NCBI RefSeq assembly: GCF_013464915.1
Contig: NZ_RAVT01000025.1
Coordinates: forward strand, 7,092 to 71,091
Reading direction: 5' to 3'
DNA: 64,000 nucleotides
Source: Stenotrophomonas maltophilia
GTDB lineage: Bacteria; Pseudomonadota; Gammaproteobacteria; Xanthomonadales; Xanthomonadaceae
The notes under the pieces were generated by a model. It worked only from the letters and a program-made list of their open reading frames with translations. It was not told the origin of the DNA and did no database searches. Made by a program: the position numbers and the translations under genes. Position 1 is the first letter of the stretch. Each line of letters opens with the position of its first letter. Below are positions 1 through 8,135 of this stretch, piece by piece.

Positions 1-13
1 GGCGAGCATCCCG

Positions 14-91
14 GTAGTGCCGGCCGCTGGCCGGCAGCCCCATGGACCGTTGCCAGGTTCCCAATGATTGCCGGCCAGCGGCCGGCACTAC
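14..91. repeat. SMAG/REP-like palindrome pair
   Basis: Two copies of a GTAG-headed palindrome face each other: forward copy 14-35 (GTAG then TGCCGGCCGCTGGCCGGC) and its reverse complement at 70-91. Each arm can fold into a hairpin and the two copies can pair with each other. The layout matches the GTAG-headed REP family described in S. maltophilia. The pair lies in the leader region of the patatin-like gene, and reading that gene from upstream in-frame starts would translate through the repeat, so a downstream start is preferred. Confidence 0.85.
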
Positions 92-188
92 CTTCATGAA
101 TGGGCGATGCTTCCCACCCTGCCCGCCCCGCCACGGCTTCGGTATGCTGGCGCCCTTTCCCGAGTCCGGCGCCGCGAGCGCACTGCCG

Positions 189-1181
189 ATGAGCCTGTTC
201 CGCCCCCGCATGCTGCTGTCCGTTGCCCTGATCGGCCTGCTGGCCGGCTGCGGTGGCGACCCGGTCCGCCCCACACCGCCGCCGGCACCGACCGTGGTGC
301 CGCAGGCCAAGCCGGTGAAGATCGGCATCGCCCTCGGTGGTGGCGCAGCCAAGGGCTTCGCCCACATCGGCGTGATCAAGATGCTGGAGGCCAACGGCTT
401 CGAGCCGGCCGTGGTGTCCGGCACCAGCGCCGGCAGCGTGGTCGGTGCGCTGTACGCCAGCGGCATGGACGCGTTCCAGATGCAGAGCAAGGCAGTCGCC
501 CTGGACGAAGCCAGCATCCGCGACGTACGCCTGTTCTCCGGTGGCCTGGTGCAGGGCCAGAAGCTGCAGGACTACGTCAACGAGCAGGTCGCCAACCGTC
601 CGGCCGAACGCCTGAAGAAGCCATTCGCCGCCGTGGCCACGCAGCTGGAAACCGGCGAGCGTGCGATCTTCGTACGCGGCAACGTCGGCCAGGCGGTGCG
701 CGCGTCGAGCAGCATTCCCGGTGTGTTCGAGCCGGTGAAGATCGGCGGTCGCAACTACATCGATGGCGGTGTGGTCAGCCCGGTGCCGGTGGATGCCGCG
801 CGCCAGCTCGGCGCCGACTTCGTGATCGCCGTGGACATTTCCAGCAAGGCCAGCGGCAAGGCGCCGACCGACATGCTGGGCATCGTCAACCAGTCGATCT
901 CGATCATGGGCCAGCGCCTCGGCGAACAGGAACTGGCGCGCGCCGACATCGTGATCCGCCCGAAGGTACTGGACATCGGCGCTGCCGATTTCAGCCAGCG
1001 CGGCACGGCAATCCTGGAAGGTGAAAAGGCCGCGATGGCAGCGATGCCGCAGATCCGCGCGAAGATCCAGCAGCTGCAGCGCGCGCGCGCCGCGGCAGCC
1101 GCACCGGCGCCGGTGGCGGCGCCGAAGTGCGAGGAAGCATCGCGCCTGGGCAGGCTGATGGGCCGCAAGGAGAAGTGCTGA
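189..1181 (+). CDS. Patatin-like phospholipase family lipoprotein (RssA-like)
   Basis: Serine acyl hydrolase of the bacterial patatin family, probably cleaving lipid acyl esters at the cell envelope. From the ATG at 189 the 330-residue protein opens with a signal peptide ending in a lipobox (LLAGC), so it should be a lipoprotein. The patatin signatures are in order: the glycine-rich oxyanion loop GGGAAKG at residues 50-56, the nucleophile elbow GTSAGS with Ser80, and the catalytic Asp192 in DGG. An in-frame ATG at 42 exists, but it would place about 49 residues, partly encoded by the repeat, ahead of a clean signal peptide. The tail is Ala/Pro-rich with a late cysteine. The physiological substrate cannot be told from sequence. 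Confidence 0.9.
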   Translation: MSLFRPRMLLSVALIGLLAGCGGDPVRPTPPPAPTVVPQAKPVKIGIALGGGAAKGFAHIGVIKMLEANGFEPAVVSGTSAGSVVGALYASGMDAFQMQSKAVALDEASIRDVRLFSGGLVQGQKLQDYVNEQVANRPAERLKKPFAAVATQLETGERAIFVRGNVGQAVRASSSIPGVFEPVKIGGRNYIDGGVVSPVPVDAARQLGADFVIAVDISSKASGKAPTDMLGIVNQSISIMGQRLGEQELARADIVIRPKVLDIGAADFSQRGTAILEGEKAAMAAMPQIRAKIQQLQRARAAAAAPAPVAAPKCEEASRLGRLMGRKEKC

Positions 1182-1227
1182 GGGCAACCCGCTCCATGCG
1201 GGTCACCCCCAGGGGCCTCACGACGGG

Positions 1228-1971
1228 TCAGGCGCCGATCTGGGCCAGTGCGTCGTTGGCTGCGGCCGTCACCGAGCTGCCGTAGCCATGGATGTACGAG
1301 CCGTTGCAGACCAGCGTGGCGTGCAGAATGACGCCATTGATTTCGGCCTTCTCGAAGTTGCAGCTCTGGCCTGCCGCTGTGGAATAACGCATCAGTCGCA
1401 TGGCGATGACGTTGGCGTCATCGATGCTGGCACCGAGCCCACTGATGGACCAGCTCTTCAGGGTCTGCGTGTTGCCGCAGTCGTAGCGGAAACGGAACCC
1501 CCAGGATTCCGGATAGTACGAACCCTGCAGGGGCGCTGAGCAATGGGTACCCGTGGCCGCCATTTCCGTCGCGATGGCCAGCGAGTTGCGCGCCGCGGTG
1601 GTGGGTGAGTTGCCCACGCCGGCAATCGGCCAGCCATTGCAGACGAACTGGGCGAAAACACCCTTGCCGTAGGCACCACTGACGATGCTGCTGGCATCCG
1701 CGCTGCAGCTCACGCCAGCCTGCAGCACCGCCATGAAGCCGTTGAGGTTCTCCACCGCTTCATTGACCGAGACGCCGATTCCATAGACATAGCTACCATT
1801 GCACTGGCGCTTGGCCAGCGTCGACGAGTTGCTGGTCATGCCGATGAATTCAGTGGTACCGCAACTCAGCGCCAGAGGTTGGGCGTTGGCGATCTGGGGG
1901 GAAGCACCCGCAGCGGCCGGCATCAGGCCAGCGACAAGCAGGGCAATGACTGGAGCAAGGCAGACTTTCAT
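1228..1971 (-). CDS. Secreted protein with four tandem cysteine-pair modules, function unknown
   Basis: Family not recognised. The 247-residue product has a Sec signal peptide (about residues 1-23, ending AAAGA-S) and no other membrane segment, so it is periplasmic or exported. The mature part divides into four modules of about 45-60 residues. Each has an opening Cys (SCGTT, SCSAD, HCSAP, SCNFE), a second Cys 18-21 residues later (CNGSY, CNGWP, CGNTQ, CNGSY), then a G-x-G turn and an Ala-rich helix-like stretch. This suggests a repeated small disulphide-bonded domain. The start has a GGAGAG ribosome-binding site 6 nt upstream. The gene is single and convergent with the patatin-like gene. Modules 1, 2 and 4 are closest; module 3 is the most diverged. 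Confidence 0.8.
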   Translation of the reverse strand: MKVCLAPVIALLVAGLMPAAAGASPQIANAQPLALSCGTTEFIGMTSNSSTLAKRQCNGSYVYGIGVSVNEAVENLNGFMAVLQAGVSCSADASSIVSGAYGKGVFAQFVCNGWPIAGVGNSPTTAARNSLAIATEMAATGTHCSAPLQGSYYPESWGFRFRYDCGNTQTLKSWSISGLGASIDDANVIAMRLMRYSTAAGQSCNFEKAEINGVILHATLVCNGSYIHGYGSSVTAAANDALAQIGA

Positions 1972-2118
1972 GTCGATCTCTCCGGACAGGGTTGTCCAGT
2001 GAGTCTAGGAAGGCTGATTGCGTCACTCTGTCAGAGGTTCATCCGTCTCACCGTAGGAAAATGCCTTGCATCGCCCAGGATGCAAAGCAAGTCACGCTCT
2101 CCCACATCCGCCGGATGA

Positions 2119-2604
2119 TCACGGCTCCAGCTGCGAAAGCGGCAGGGCCTGGAAGCCCTTCACCGTGCGCAGCACGAAGCTGGAATTGGCATCGGCCACG
2201 CCACCGGCATTGAGCAGCCGGTCCAGCAGGAAGCGCGAGAAGTGCTCCAGGTCGCGCACGTAGACGTGCAGCAGGTAGTCCATGTCGCCGGTCAGCGCAT
2301 GGCAGGCCACCACCTCGTCCCACGCCTGCACGCTGTCCACAAAGTGGCCGATGGCGGCCTGGTCGTGCTTTTCCAGCTGCACCCGCACGAAAGCCTGCAG
2401 GCCCAGTCTCAGCTGACGCGGTTCCAGCCGCGCGCCATAGCCGACGATCACGCCCTCGCTTTCCAACCGCTGCAACCGCCGCAGGCAGGCCGAAGGCGAA
2501 AGATTCACCCGCGCCGCCAGTTCGGCGTTGGTGGCGCGCCCATCCCGCTGGATTTCAGCCAGCAGGCGTATATCCGTGCGATCGAACTGGACTTCTCCGG
2601 CCAT
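2119..2604 (-). CDS. Lrp/AsnC family transcriptional regulator
   Basis: A 161-residue regulator with the standard two-part Lrp layout. The N-terminal helix-turn-helix (about residues 8-60) contains ATNAELAARVNLSPSACLRRL, a close fit to the Lrp DNA-binding helix. The C-terminal alpha-beta sandwich (about 65-150) is the effector-binding and oligomerisation RAM domain. It is divergent from phhA across a 125-bp gap holding inverted GTTGC/GCAAC repeats, so it probably senses an aromatic amino acid and controls phhA and itself. That role is inferred from position; the family assignment is firm. Confidence 0.92.
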   Translation of the reverse strand: MAGEVQFDRTDIRLLAEIQRDGRATNAELAARVNLSPSACLRRLQRLESEGVIVGYGARLEPRQLRLGLQAFVRVQLEKHDQAAIGHFVDSVQAWDEVVACHALTGDMDYLLHVYVRDLEHFSRFLLDRLLNAGGVADANSSFVLRTVKGFQALPLSQLEP

Positions 2605-2684
2605 TGTTGCCCCGCAACATGGTGAGTACGCAAGGATATTGCGCCAACAAGGCCAACAGGCGCAACTTTTGCAACCCTGTTGCG
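2605..2684. promoter_or_regulatory. Candidate Lrp-type operator between regulator and phhA
   Basis: A 15-bp perfect palindrome TGTTGCCCCGCAACA (2605-2619) abuts the regulator's start codon. A second dyad, CGCAAC...GTTGCG, spans 2661-2684 with an extra TTGCAAC inside. The repeated GTTGC/GCAAC half-sites on one gap are what an autoregulating Lrp-family protein would bind. Binding is inferred. Confidence 0.55.
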
Positions 2685-2729
2685 CGTGCTCTGCCCTAGC
2701 ATCGTGGGTATCCCGTCAAGGAGTGCCCC

Positions 2730-3623
2730 ATGGACCTCGCCCAGCCCCGCCGCGTCGAACACCAGCAGACCGACAAGGGCTACGTGCCGGTGTACACCAC
2801 CGCGCTCGTCGAGCAGCCGTGGGACACCTATACCGCCGACGACCACGCCACCTGGAGCACGCTGTACCAGCGCCAGCGCGAGCTGCTGGTCGGCCGCGCC
2901 TGCCAGGAGTTCCTGGATGCGCAGGACGAGATGGGCATGAGCGCGCACATGATTCCGCGCTTCGACCAGCTCAACGAAGTACTGGGCGCGGCCACCGGCT
3001 GGACCCTGGTCGGCGTCGAAGGCCTGCTGCCGGAACTGGATTTCTTCGACCACCTGGCCAACCGCCGTTTTCCGGTGACCTGGTGGATCCGTCGCCCGGA
3101 CCAGATCGACTACATCGCCGAACCGGACCTGTTCCACGATCTGTTCGGCCACGTGCCACTGCTGATGAACCCGGTGTTCGCCGATTACATGGAGGCGTAC
3201 GGGCGCGGCGGCGTCAAAGCGCACGCGATCGGCCCGGATGCGCTGCAGAACCTGACCCGCCTGTACTGGTACACGGTGGAGTTCGGCCTGATCGATACGC
3301 CCGAAGGCCTGCGCATCTACGGTGCCGGCATCGTGTCGTCGAAGGGCGAATCGCTGTACTCGCTGGAATCGGCCGCGCCCAACCGCATCGGCTTCGACCT
3401 GCAGCGCATCATGCGTACGAAGTACCGCATCGACACTTTCCAGAAGACCTACTTCGTCATCGACAGCTTCGAGCAGCTGATGCAGGCGACGTCGCCGGAC
3501 TTCACCCCGATCTACGCGGCACTGGCCGACCAGGCGCACCTGCCTGCCGGTGACGTGCAGAGCGATGACCGCGTGTTCCAGAAGGGCACGGGGGAAGGCT
3601 GGGCCGACGGCGGCGACGTGTAA
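2730..3623 (+). CDS. phhA: Phenylalanine 4-monooxygenase
   Basis: Converts L-phenylalanine to L-tyrosine using O2 and tetrahydropterin, the first step of phenylalanine catabolism. The 297-residue protein is a single catalytic domain, typical of bacterial enzymes that lack the eukaryotic regulatory domain. Iron ligands are visible: His136 and His141 in HDLFGHVPLL and Glu184 in YTVEFGL. The ATG at 2730 follows an AAGGAG ribosome-binding site. No pterin-carbinolamine dehydratase (phhB) lies next to it. It is divergent from an Lrp-type regulator, which probably controls it, and ends at a strong hairpin terminator. Confidence 0.97.
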   Translation: MDLAQPRRVEHQQTDKGYVPVYTTALVEQPWDTYTADDHATWSTLYQRQRELLVGRACQEFLDAQDEMGMSAHMIPRFDQLNEVLGAATGWTLVGVEGLLPELDFFDHLANRRFPVTWWIRRPDQIDYIAEPDLFHDLFGHVPLLMNPVFADYMEAYGRGGVKAHAIGPDALQNLTRLYWYTVEFGLIDTPEGLRIYGAGIVSSKGESLYSLESAAPNRIGFDLQRIMRTKYRIDTFQKTYFVIDSFEQLMQATSPDFTPIYAALADQAHLPAGDVQSDDRVFQKGTGEGWADGGDV

Positions 3624-3649
3624 GCACACGACGCGCACGGCTTCGCACT

Positions 3650-3679
3650 GAAAACGGCGCACCTGGGTGCGCCGTTTTC
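3650..3679 (+). terminator. Rho-independent terminator after phhA
   Basis: A 14-bp perfect stem (GAAAACGGCGCACC paired with its complement, 2-nt loop). The stem ends carry A and T runs, so it can work in both directions and also end the convergent LacI-family gene. Confidence 0.85.
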
Positions 3680-3731
3680 GTTGTTGCCTGATGCCTGCAC
3701 CTTCGCAGCGGTGCAGGCAAGGGCAGGGCGC

Positions 3732-4787
3732 TCAGGCGTCCACGGCCCGGCAAGAGCCCCGCACCATCAGCTGTGGATGCACGCTGGCCGCAGTCGGGGC
3801 CTCAGGCACCTCGGTCTGCACCAGCATTGCCGCCGCCATGCGGCCAATGTCGGACACATGGCGGCGCACCGAGGTCAGCGGCGGCCACAACCGCGAGGCC
3901 AGCGGGCTGTCGTCATAGCTGACGATCGACAGCTGCTGTGGCACGGCAATACCCGCACGCAGCGCAACCTGGTAGACACCGGCCGCCATCTCGTCGTTGC
4001 CGGCGAAGATCGCGCTGGGGCGTTGTCCACCCATCAGCAGGCGCTCTGCGGCATGCACGCCGGACTCGAAGGTGTCGCCCGCTTCCAGCACGCGCTCGCC
4101 CGGCAAGGTCAGCCCCACCTGGGCCAACCGTTCAAGGAAGCCATGGGTACGCTCACGCGCCGCGCGCCGGTCTCCCGGCCCGGCGATCACTGCAATGTCA
4201 CGATGGCCCAGCGAGAGCAGGTAACCCGCTGCTGCTGCCGCGCCATCGCGATCGTGGGTGACCACCGCCTGCACTTCATCCTCCGACGCATGTGCATTGA
4301 TGCGCACGTAGCGGCAGTCGATGTCGTCCAGCATCTGCGCGAGTGCAACCGATTCGGATGCACGCGGGCCGAGGATCACCCCATGCAGCTTCTGCTGCTG
4401 CACGAAGCGGCGCACGCCCTGCGCGCACTCCGGGTCCTGGCTGTCGCAGGGATGCACCACCAGCTCATAACCGGTGCCGCGCAGCGCTTCCAGCGCGCCA
4501 TGCTGCAGGTCGACGATGCATTGGGCGCCCGGGTCGTCATACACCAGGCCGATCAGGAAGGAGCGGCGGAACGCGAGCCCGCGCGCCAGAGGGTCGGGCA
4601 CGTAACCGACCTCGCGCATCAACGCCTCGACCTTGTCGCGGGTGTCCTTGCGCACCAGCGGCGAGTTGTTGATGATTCTTGAAACCGTTTTCTTGGAAAC
4701 TCCCGACAGTCGTGCGATGTCGTTGATCGTGGCAGCCTTGCCCTTCGATGCCGGCAACGCGGCATCGCTAATAATTCGCACTGACAT
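3732..4787 (-). CDS. LacI family transcriptional regulator
   Basis: A 351-residue repressor. The N-terminal LacI helix-turn-helix and hinge are clear at about residues 17-70 (TINDIARLSGVSKKTVSRIIN, then YVPDPLARGLAFRRS), followed by a periplasmic-binding-protein-like sugar domain with FAGNDEMAAGVY and SIVSYDDSPLASRLWPPLTSV. A 15-residue leader precedes the HTH. No transporter or sugar operon is adjacent, so ligand and targets are unknown; eda 1 kb downstream is a possible but unsupported target. A GC-rich dyad at 4823-4837 (GCGCCCG-T-CGGGCGC) in its upstream region could be an operator. Confidence 0.92.
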   Translation of the reverse strand: MSVRIISDAALPASKGKAATINDIARLSGVSKKTVSRIINNSPLVRKDTRDKVEALMREVGYVPDPLARGLAFRRSFLIGLVYDDPGAQCIVDLQHGALEALRGTGYELVVHPCDSQDPECAQGVRRFVQQQKLHGVILGPRASESVALAQMLDDIDCRYVRINAHASEDEVQAVVTHDRDGAAAAAGYLLSLGHRDIAVIAGPGDRRAARERTHGFLERLAQVGLTLPGERVLEAGDTFESGVHAAERLLMGGQRPSAIFAGNDEMAAGVYQVALRAGIAVPQQLSIVSYDDSPLASRLWPPLTSVRRHVSDIGRMAAAMLVQTEVPEAPTAASVHPQLMVRGSCRAVDA

Positions 4788-5013
4788 GTATAGAACCAGG
4801 TAAGTCGGAGAAGTCTAGCCTTGCGCCCGTCGGGCGCGAAGTTGCGGAATGTCGCAGCTGGAGCGGAACACGTCGTGTTCGACACGTTCTACCGCGTGAG
4901 GTTCCATTGTGATCGCTCTACAGCATTTGCATCTGAACCGTTTTTCACGCGTGCTTGCCATGAATGCGGGCGCGACGCGCGCGAACGCCAACATTCCCTT
5001 AACCACGCTCCGC

Positions 5014-5019
5014 TACAGT
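5014..5019 (+). promoter_or_regulatory. -10 hexamer TACAGT, predicted leaderless start
   Basis: TACAGT ends exactly 6 nt before the ATG at 5026. With initiation 6-7 nt after a -10 element, transcription would begin at or next to the start codon. No Shine-Dalgarno sequence is present. Four other genes in the window share the same spacing. Confidence 0.5.
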
Positions 5020-5025
5020 CGGGGC

Positions 5026-5616
5026 ATGGACCTGCAGACCTCTCCGTTTCCGGCGTTCCGTGGCCGTGACCGGTTGATCGCCGCAGTCGACGCGGCGATG
5101 ACCTCCGGTGATGCCGAGCGCATCACCGCCGACCTGCAGCTGGCGCTGCAGGAAGCCATCGCGGACAGCCGCATCGAGTTGCCCGAATGCGTGCACCGCC
5201 CGGTCAGTGATCATTACGCGCGACGCCCGCTGTACCACAGCCGCGAACACGGCTACAGCGTGATTGCCATGAGCTGGGGCCCAGGGCAGGGCACGCCGCT
5301 GCACGACCACGATGCCATGTGGTGTGTGGAGGGCGTGTGGTCGGGCGAGCTGGAGATCACCCGCTATGAACTGCTGGAGTGCGCCGGCGAGCGCTGGCGC
5401 TTCCGCCGCCATGCCGTGCTGCGCGGCGGCTGCGGCAGTGCCGGCAGCCTGATTCCACCTCACGAGTACCACACCCTGCGCAATGCCAGCGATGAAGCCC
5501 TGGCCATCTCGGTGCATGTGTACGAAGCGCCGATGGAACGTTCGGCGGTGTTCGATCCGCTTGGGGGTGACTGGTACCAGCGCCGAATCCAGGCACTGCA
5601 GGCCGACGCGGTCTGA
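5026..5616 (+). CDS. Cysteine dioxygenase family (cupin) protein
   Basis: A non-haem iron thiol dioxygenase of the cupin fold, expected to oxidise cysteine or a related thiol such as 3-mercaptopropionate. The 196-residue protein carries the His-x-His pair in TPLHDHDAMWCVEGVWSGE and the third His in LIPPHEYHTL; the Cys of WCVEGV sits where Cys-Tyr cross-linked enzymes have theirs. Bacterial members differ in substrate, so cysteine is not proven. An upstream in-frame ATG at 4909 would add 39 poorly structured residues and lies before the predicted promoter, so 5026 is preferred. Confidence 0.85.
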   Translation: MDLQTSPFPAFRGRDRLIAAVDAAMTSGDAERITADLQLALQEAIADSRIELPECVHRPVSDHYARRPLYHSREHGYSVIAMSWGPGQGTPLHDHDAMWCVEGVWSGELEITRYELLECAGERWRFRRHAVLRGGCGSAGSLIPPHEYHTLRNASDEALAISVHVYEAPMERSAVFDPLGGDWYQRRIQALQADAV

Positions 5617-5728
5617 ACCCGACGCAGGGCAGCGTACCAGCGCCTTCGCAGCGCGCATGGCATCATGCGCCGCTGCGCTGCCGGACCCGGCGGCGATCCG
5701 CAATGCCCGTCGGGCAAGGAGCAAGACC

Positions 5729-6367
5729 ATGTCCAGCGCTGATCCGCGCCTGCGTGCGCTGTTGAAGCTGGCACCGGTGATTCCGGTGTACACCCCCGAA
5801 GACGTGAATGAAGCCGTCGAGGTAGCCCAGGCGCTGTTCCGCGGCGGCCTGCCGGTGATCGAGGTGACCCTGCGCACGCCGCAGGCGCTGGACGCCATCA
5901 AGGCGATGGTCGAGGCCGTGCCGGATGCCGTGATCGGCGCCGGTACCGTGCTCAATGCCGCACAGATGCAGGCAGCGAAGCAGGCCGGCGCGCGCTTCGC
6001 GGTGTCGCCCGGCGCTACGGCGGCGCTGTATGCCGCCGCACGCGATGCCGATCTGCCGTACCTGCCCGGTGCCGCCACCGCCTCGGACCTGATCCTGGGC
6101 CTGGAGCACGGCAGGGACACCTTCAAGTTCTTCCCCGCGGTGCAGGCCGGCGGTGCCGCGCTGCTGGCGGCCTGGCACGGCCCGTTCGCCGATGTGCGCT
6201 TCTGCCCGACCGGCGGCATCAGCGCGCAGACCGCACCGCAGTTCCTGCACCTGCCCAATGTGCTGTGCGTGGGCGGTTCGTGGCTGACCACCCCGGCGCT
6301 GCTGCAGACCCGTGACTGGGAGGCGATCGAACGCCTGGCGCGCGAGGCATCGGTGCTGGCCAGCTGA
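5729..6367 (+). CDS. eda: KDPG/KHG aldolase
   Basis: Cleaves 2-keto-3-deoxy-6-phosphogluconate to pyruvate and glyceraldehyde 3-phosphate (Entner-Doudoroff) and also acts on 4-hydroxy-2-oxoglutarate. It is 212 residues, the usual size. Motifs: Glu45 and Arg49 in VIEVTLRT, the phosphate loop PTGGI near the C-terminus, and the Schiff-base Lys133 in FKFFPA. The ATG at 5729 follows an AAGGAG site; in-frame codons upstream are not protein-like. No edd or glk gene is next to it, so the rest of the pathway is encoded elsewhere. Confidence 0.96.
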   Translation: MSSADPRLRALLKLAPVIPVYTPEDVNEAVEVAQALFRGGLPVIEVTLRTPQALDAIKAMVEAVPDAVIGAGTVLNAAQMQAAKQAGARFAVSPGATAALYAAARDADLPYLPGAATASDLILGLEHGRDTFKFFPAVQAGGAALLAAWHGPFADVRFCPTGGISAQTAPQFLHLPNVLCVGGSWLTTPALLQTRDWEAIERLAREASVLAS

Positions 6368-6408
6368 ACACGCTGCACGGATCGTCAAAGGTTTGATCGT
6401 GATCAAAG

Positions 6409-6427
6409 CGCCGGCCTCGAGCCGGCG
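6409..6427 (+). terminator. Possible weak terminator after eda
   Basis: A 7-bp GC stem (CGCCGGC / GCCGGCG, 5-nt loop) is followed by a short T-containing stretch. The tail is poor in T, so termination is uncertain. Confidence 0.35.
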
Positions 6428-6463
6428 TCATTCTGTAGGCAAGCGCACTGCGGAGATCCGAAC

Positions 6464-7492
6464 ATGCAATCCACCATGAAGGCCGCCGTCGTACGCGAGT
6501 TCGGCAAGCCGCTGGTCATCGAGGAAGTCTCGGTACCGCGCCCGGGGGCGGGCGAGGTACTGGTCAAGATCGAGGCCTGTGGCGTCTGCCACACCGACCT
6601 GCACGCCGCCGAGGGCGACTGGCCGGTGAAACCGAACCCGCCGTTCATCCCCGGTCACGAGGGCGTGGGGCACATCGTGGCCGTGGGAGGCGGGGTAGGG
6701 CACGTCAAGGAAGGCGACAGGGTCGGCATCCCCTGGTTGTACTCGGCGTGTGGCCATTGCGAACACTGCCTGGGTGGCTGGGAAACGCTGTGCGAGACAC
6801 AGCGCAACACCGGTTACTCGGTCAACGGCGGCTTCGCCGAGTACGCACTGGCCGATGCCAACTATGTCGGCCTGCTTCCGAAGGACGTGGGCTTCATCGA
6901 GATCGCGCCGGTGCTGTGCGCCGGCGTGACCGTCTACAAGGGCCTGAAGGTCACCGACACCAAGCCCGGCGACTGGGTGGCGATCTCCGGCATCGGCGGC
7001 CTGGGCCACATGGCAGTGCAGTACGCCCGCGCGATGGGCCTGAACGTGGCTGCGGTGGATGTGGACGACAGCAAGCTGGCATTGGCCCGGCAGCTCGGCG
7101 CGCAGATCACCGTCAACGCGCGCACCACCGATCCGGCCGCCTTCCTGAAAAGGGAGATCGGCGGCGCGCACGGCGCCCTGGTCACGGCCGTGTCGCCGAA
7201 GGCGTTCGAGCAGGCACTGGGCATGGTGCGTCGTGGCGGCACCGTCTCGCTCAACGGCCTGCCGCCCGGCAACTTCCCGCTGGACATCTTCGGCATGGTG
7301 CTCAACGGCATCACCGTGCGCGGCTCGATCGTCGGCACCCGGCTGGACCTGCAGGAATCGCTGCAGTTCGCCGCCGAAGGCAAGGTTGCGGCCACTGTCA
7401 GTACCGATCGCCTGGAGAACATCAACGACGTGTTCGCGCGCATGCACGCGGGCACCATCGAAGGCCGCGTGGTGCTCGACTTCGCCGCCTGA
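6464..7492 (+). CDS. adhP: Zinc-dependent alcohol dehydrogenase AdhP
   Basis: NAD-dependent medium-chain alcohol dehydrogenase, ethanol/aldehyde interconverting. The 342-residue length is standard. Catalytic zinc site: Cys in [10 protein letters not shown] and the PGHEGVG box. Structural zinc cysteines: CGHCEHC then the Cys of GWETLC. Rossmann fold: [15 protein letters not shown] followed by the acidic VDVDDSK that favours NAD over NADP. An alternative start five codons downstream (MKAAVV) is equally plausible. It appears monocistronic. Confidence 0.95.
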   Translation: MQSTMKAAVVREFGKPLVIEEVSVPRPGAGEVLVKIEACGVCHTDLHAAEGDWPVKPNPPFIPGHEGVGHIVAVGGGVGHVKEGDRVGIPWLYSACGHCEHCLGGWETLCETQRNTGYSVNGGFAEYALADANYVGLLPKDVGFIEIAPVLCAGVTVYKGLKVTDTKPGDWVAISGIGGLGHMAVQYARAMGLNVAAVDVDDSKLALARQLGAQITVNARTTDPAAFLKREIGGAHGALVTAVSPKAFEQALGMVRRGGTVSLNGLPPGNFPLDIFGMVLNGITVRGSIVGTRLDLQESLQFAAEGKVAATVSTDRLENINDVFARMHAGTIEGRVVLDFAA

Positions 7493-7561
7493 CCGCCTGT
7501 GCATGGCCGCCGCTGCTCCGTACCCCTCTCCCACGGGCACGGCGGCCGTGCCGACCCATCG

Positions 7562-7583
7562 GTAGTGCCGGCCGCTGGCCGGC
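7562..7583 (+). repeat. SMAG/REP-like palindrome, single copy
   Basis: One GTAG-headed GCCGGCCGCTGGCCGGC palindrome, with no inverted partner nearby. It lies just upstream of the predicted promoter of the small membrane protein gene. Confidence 0.8.
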
Positions 7584-7607
7584 GACCTCGGACACGTCGC
7601 GCCGCCG

Positions 7608-7613
7608 TACAAT
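7608..7613 (+). promoter_or_regulatory. -10 hexamer TACAAT, predicted leaderless start
   Basis: TACAAT ends exactly 6 nt before the ATG at 7620, with no Shine-Dalgarno sequence between. A -35 element is not obvious. Confidence 0.55.
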
Positions 7614-7619
7614 GCGCGC

Positions 7620-8018
7620 ATGCCCGGCCTGCTCAAGACCCTGTTCCTGTCCATCGTCGCCCTGATCGGCGGCGTGCTGTCGCTTGCGCTGGTCAGCAGC
7701 GTCGCCAGCTGGCTTCCCCCCTTGCTGGGCCTGTCGCCGGACAACAACAGCATGCAGCTGGGGTGGGATCTCACCTTCAGCGTGCTCGGTGGCATCGCCG
7801 GCATCACCTTCGCCACCTACTACGCGCCTTGCTGGCCACGTTCGCACGGGTTCTCGATCTGGTCACTGATCGCGCTCGGTTGCGGCTATGCGATGTGGAC
7901 CACAGGCGCGGATTTTCCCCTGTGGTTCGCCATTTCATTGCTGGCGTCGCTGCCGGTGCAGCTGCTGGTGGGCTGGTGGTTCGGTCGCCGCGCTTCGCGC
8001 AGCGCAACACAGGCTTAA
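7620..8018 (+). CDS. Small integral membrane protein, unknown function
   Basis: No family recognised. The 132-residue protein has about four hydrophobic segments: near residues 5-32 (LFLSIVALIGGVLSLALVSS), 48-70, 78-95 and 103-122. A short basic tail (FGRRASR) is probably cytoplasmic. The start is set by a TACAAT box 6 nt upstream, suggesting a leaderless message. It stands alone between adhP and a TonB-dependent receptor gene. Confidence 0.75.
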   Translation: MPGLLKTLFLSIVALIGGVLSLALVSSVASWLPPLLGLSPDNNSMQLGWDLTFSVLGGIAGITFATYYAPCWPRSHGFSIWSLIALGCGYAMWTTGADFPLWFAISLLASLPVQLLVGWWFGRRASRSATQA

Positions 8019-8135
8019 TAATTCCTCCCTAGGCTCGGTGCCCGCCGAACGTCGGCAACGCGGCGCAGGGGTCTGTCCCATGGATATCGGGCAGGCGCGG
8101 CGCGGATCACCACAGGGAACCGGGGAATCCATCCG

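Noticed and set aside
2505-3662. Long minus-strand open frame of 385 codons opposite phhA
   Set aside because: Antisense to a firmly identified gene with all catalytic residues; the composition is His/Arg/Gln-rich, as expected for the complement of a high-GC gene, with no recognisable domain.
4909-5025. In-frame extension of the cysteine dioxygenase-like gene to an ATG at 4909
   Set aside because: It would lie upstream of the TACAGT box at 5014 and adds 39 residues without cupin similarity.
3732-6367. LacI regulator, cysteine dioxygenase and eda as one regulon
   Set aside because: Different strands, no shared operator motif and no functional link; kept as separate genes.
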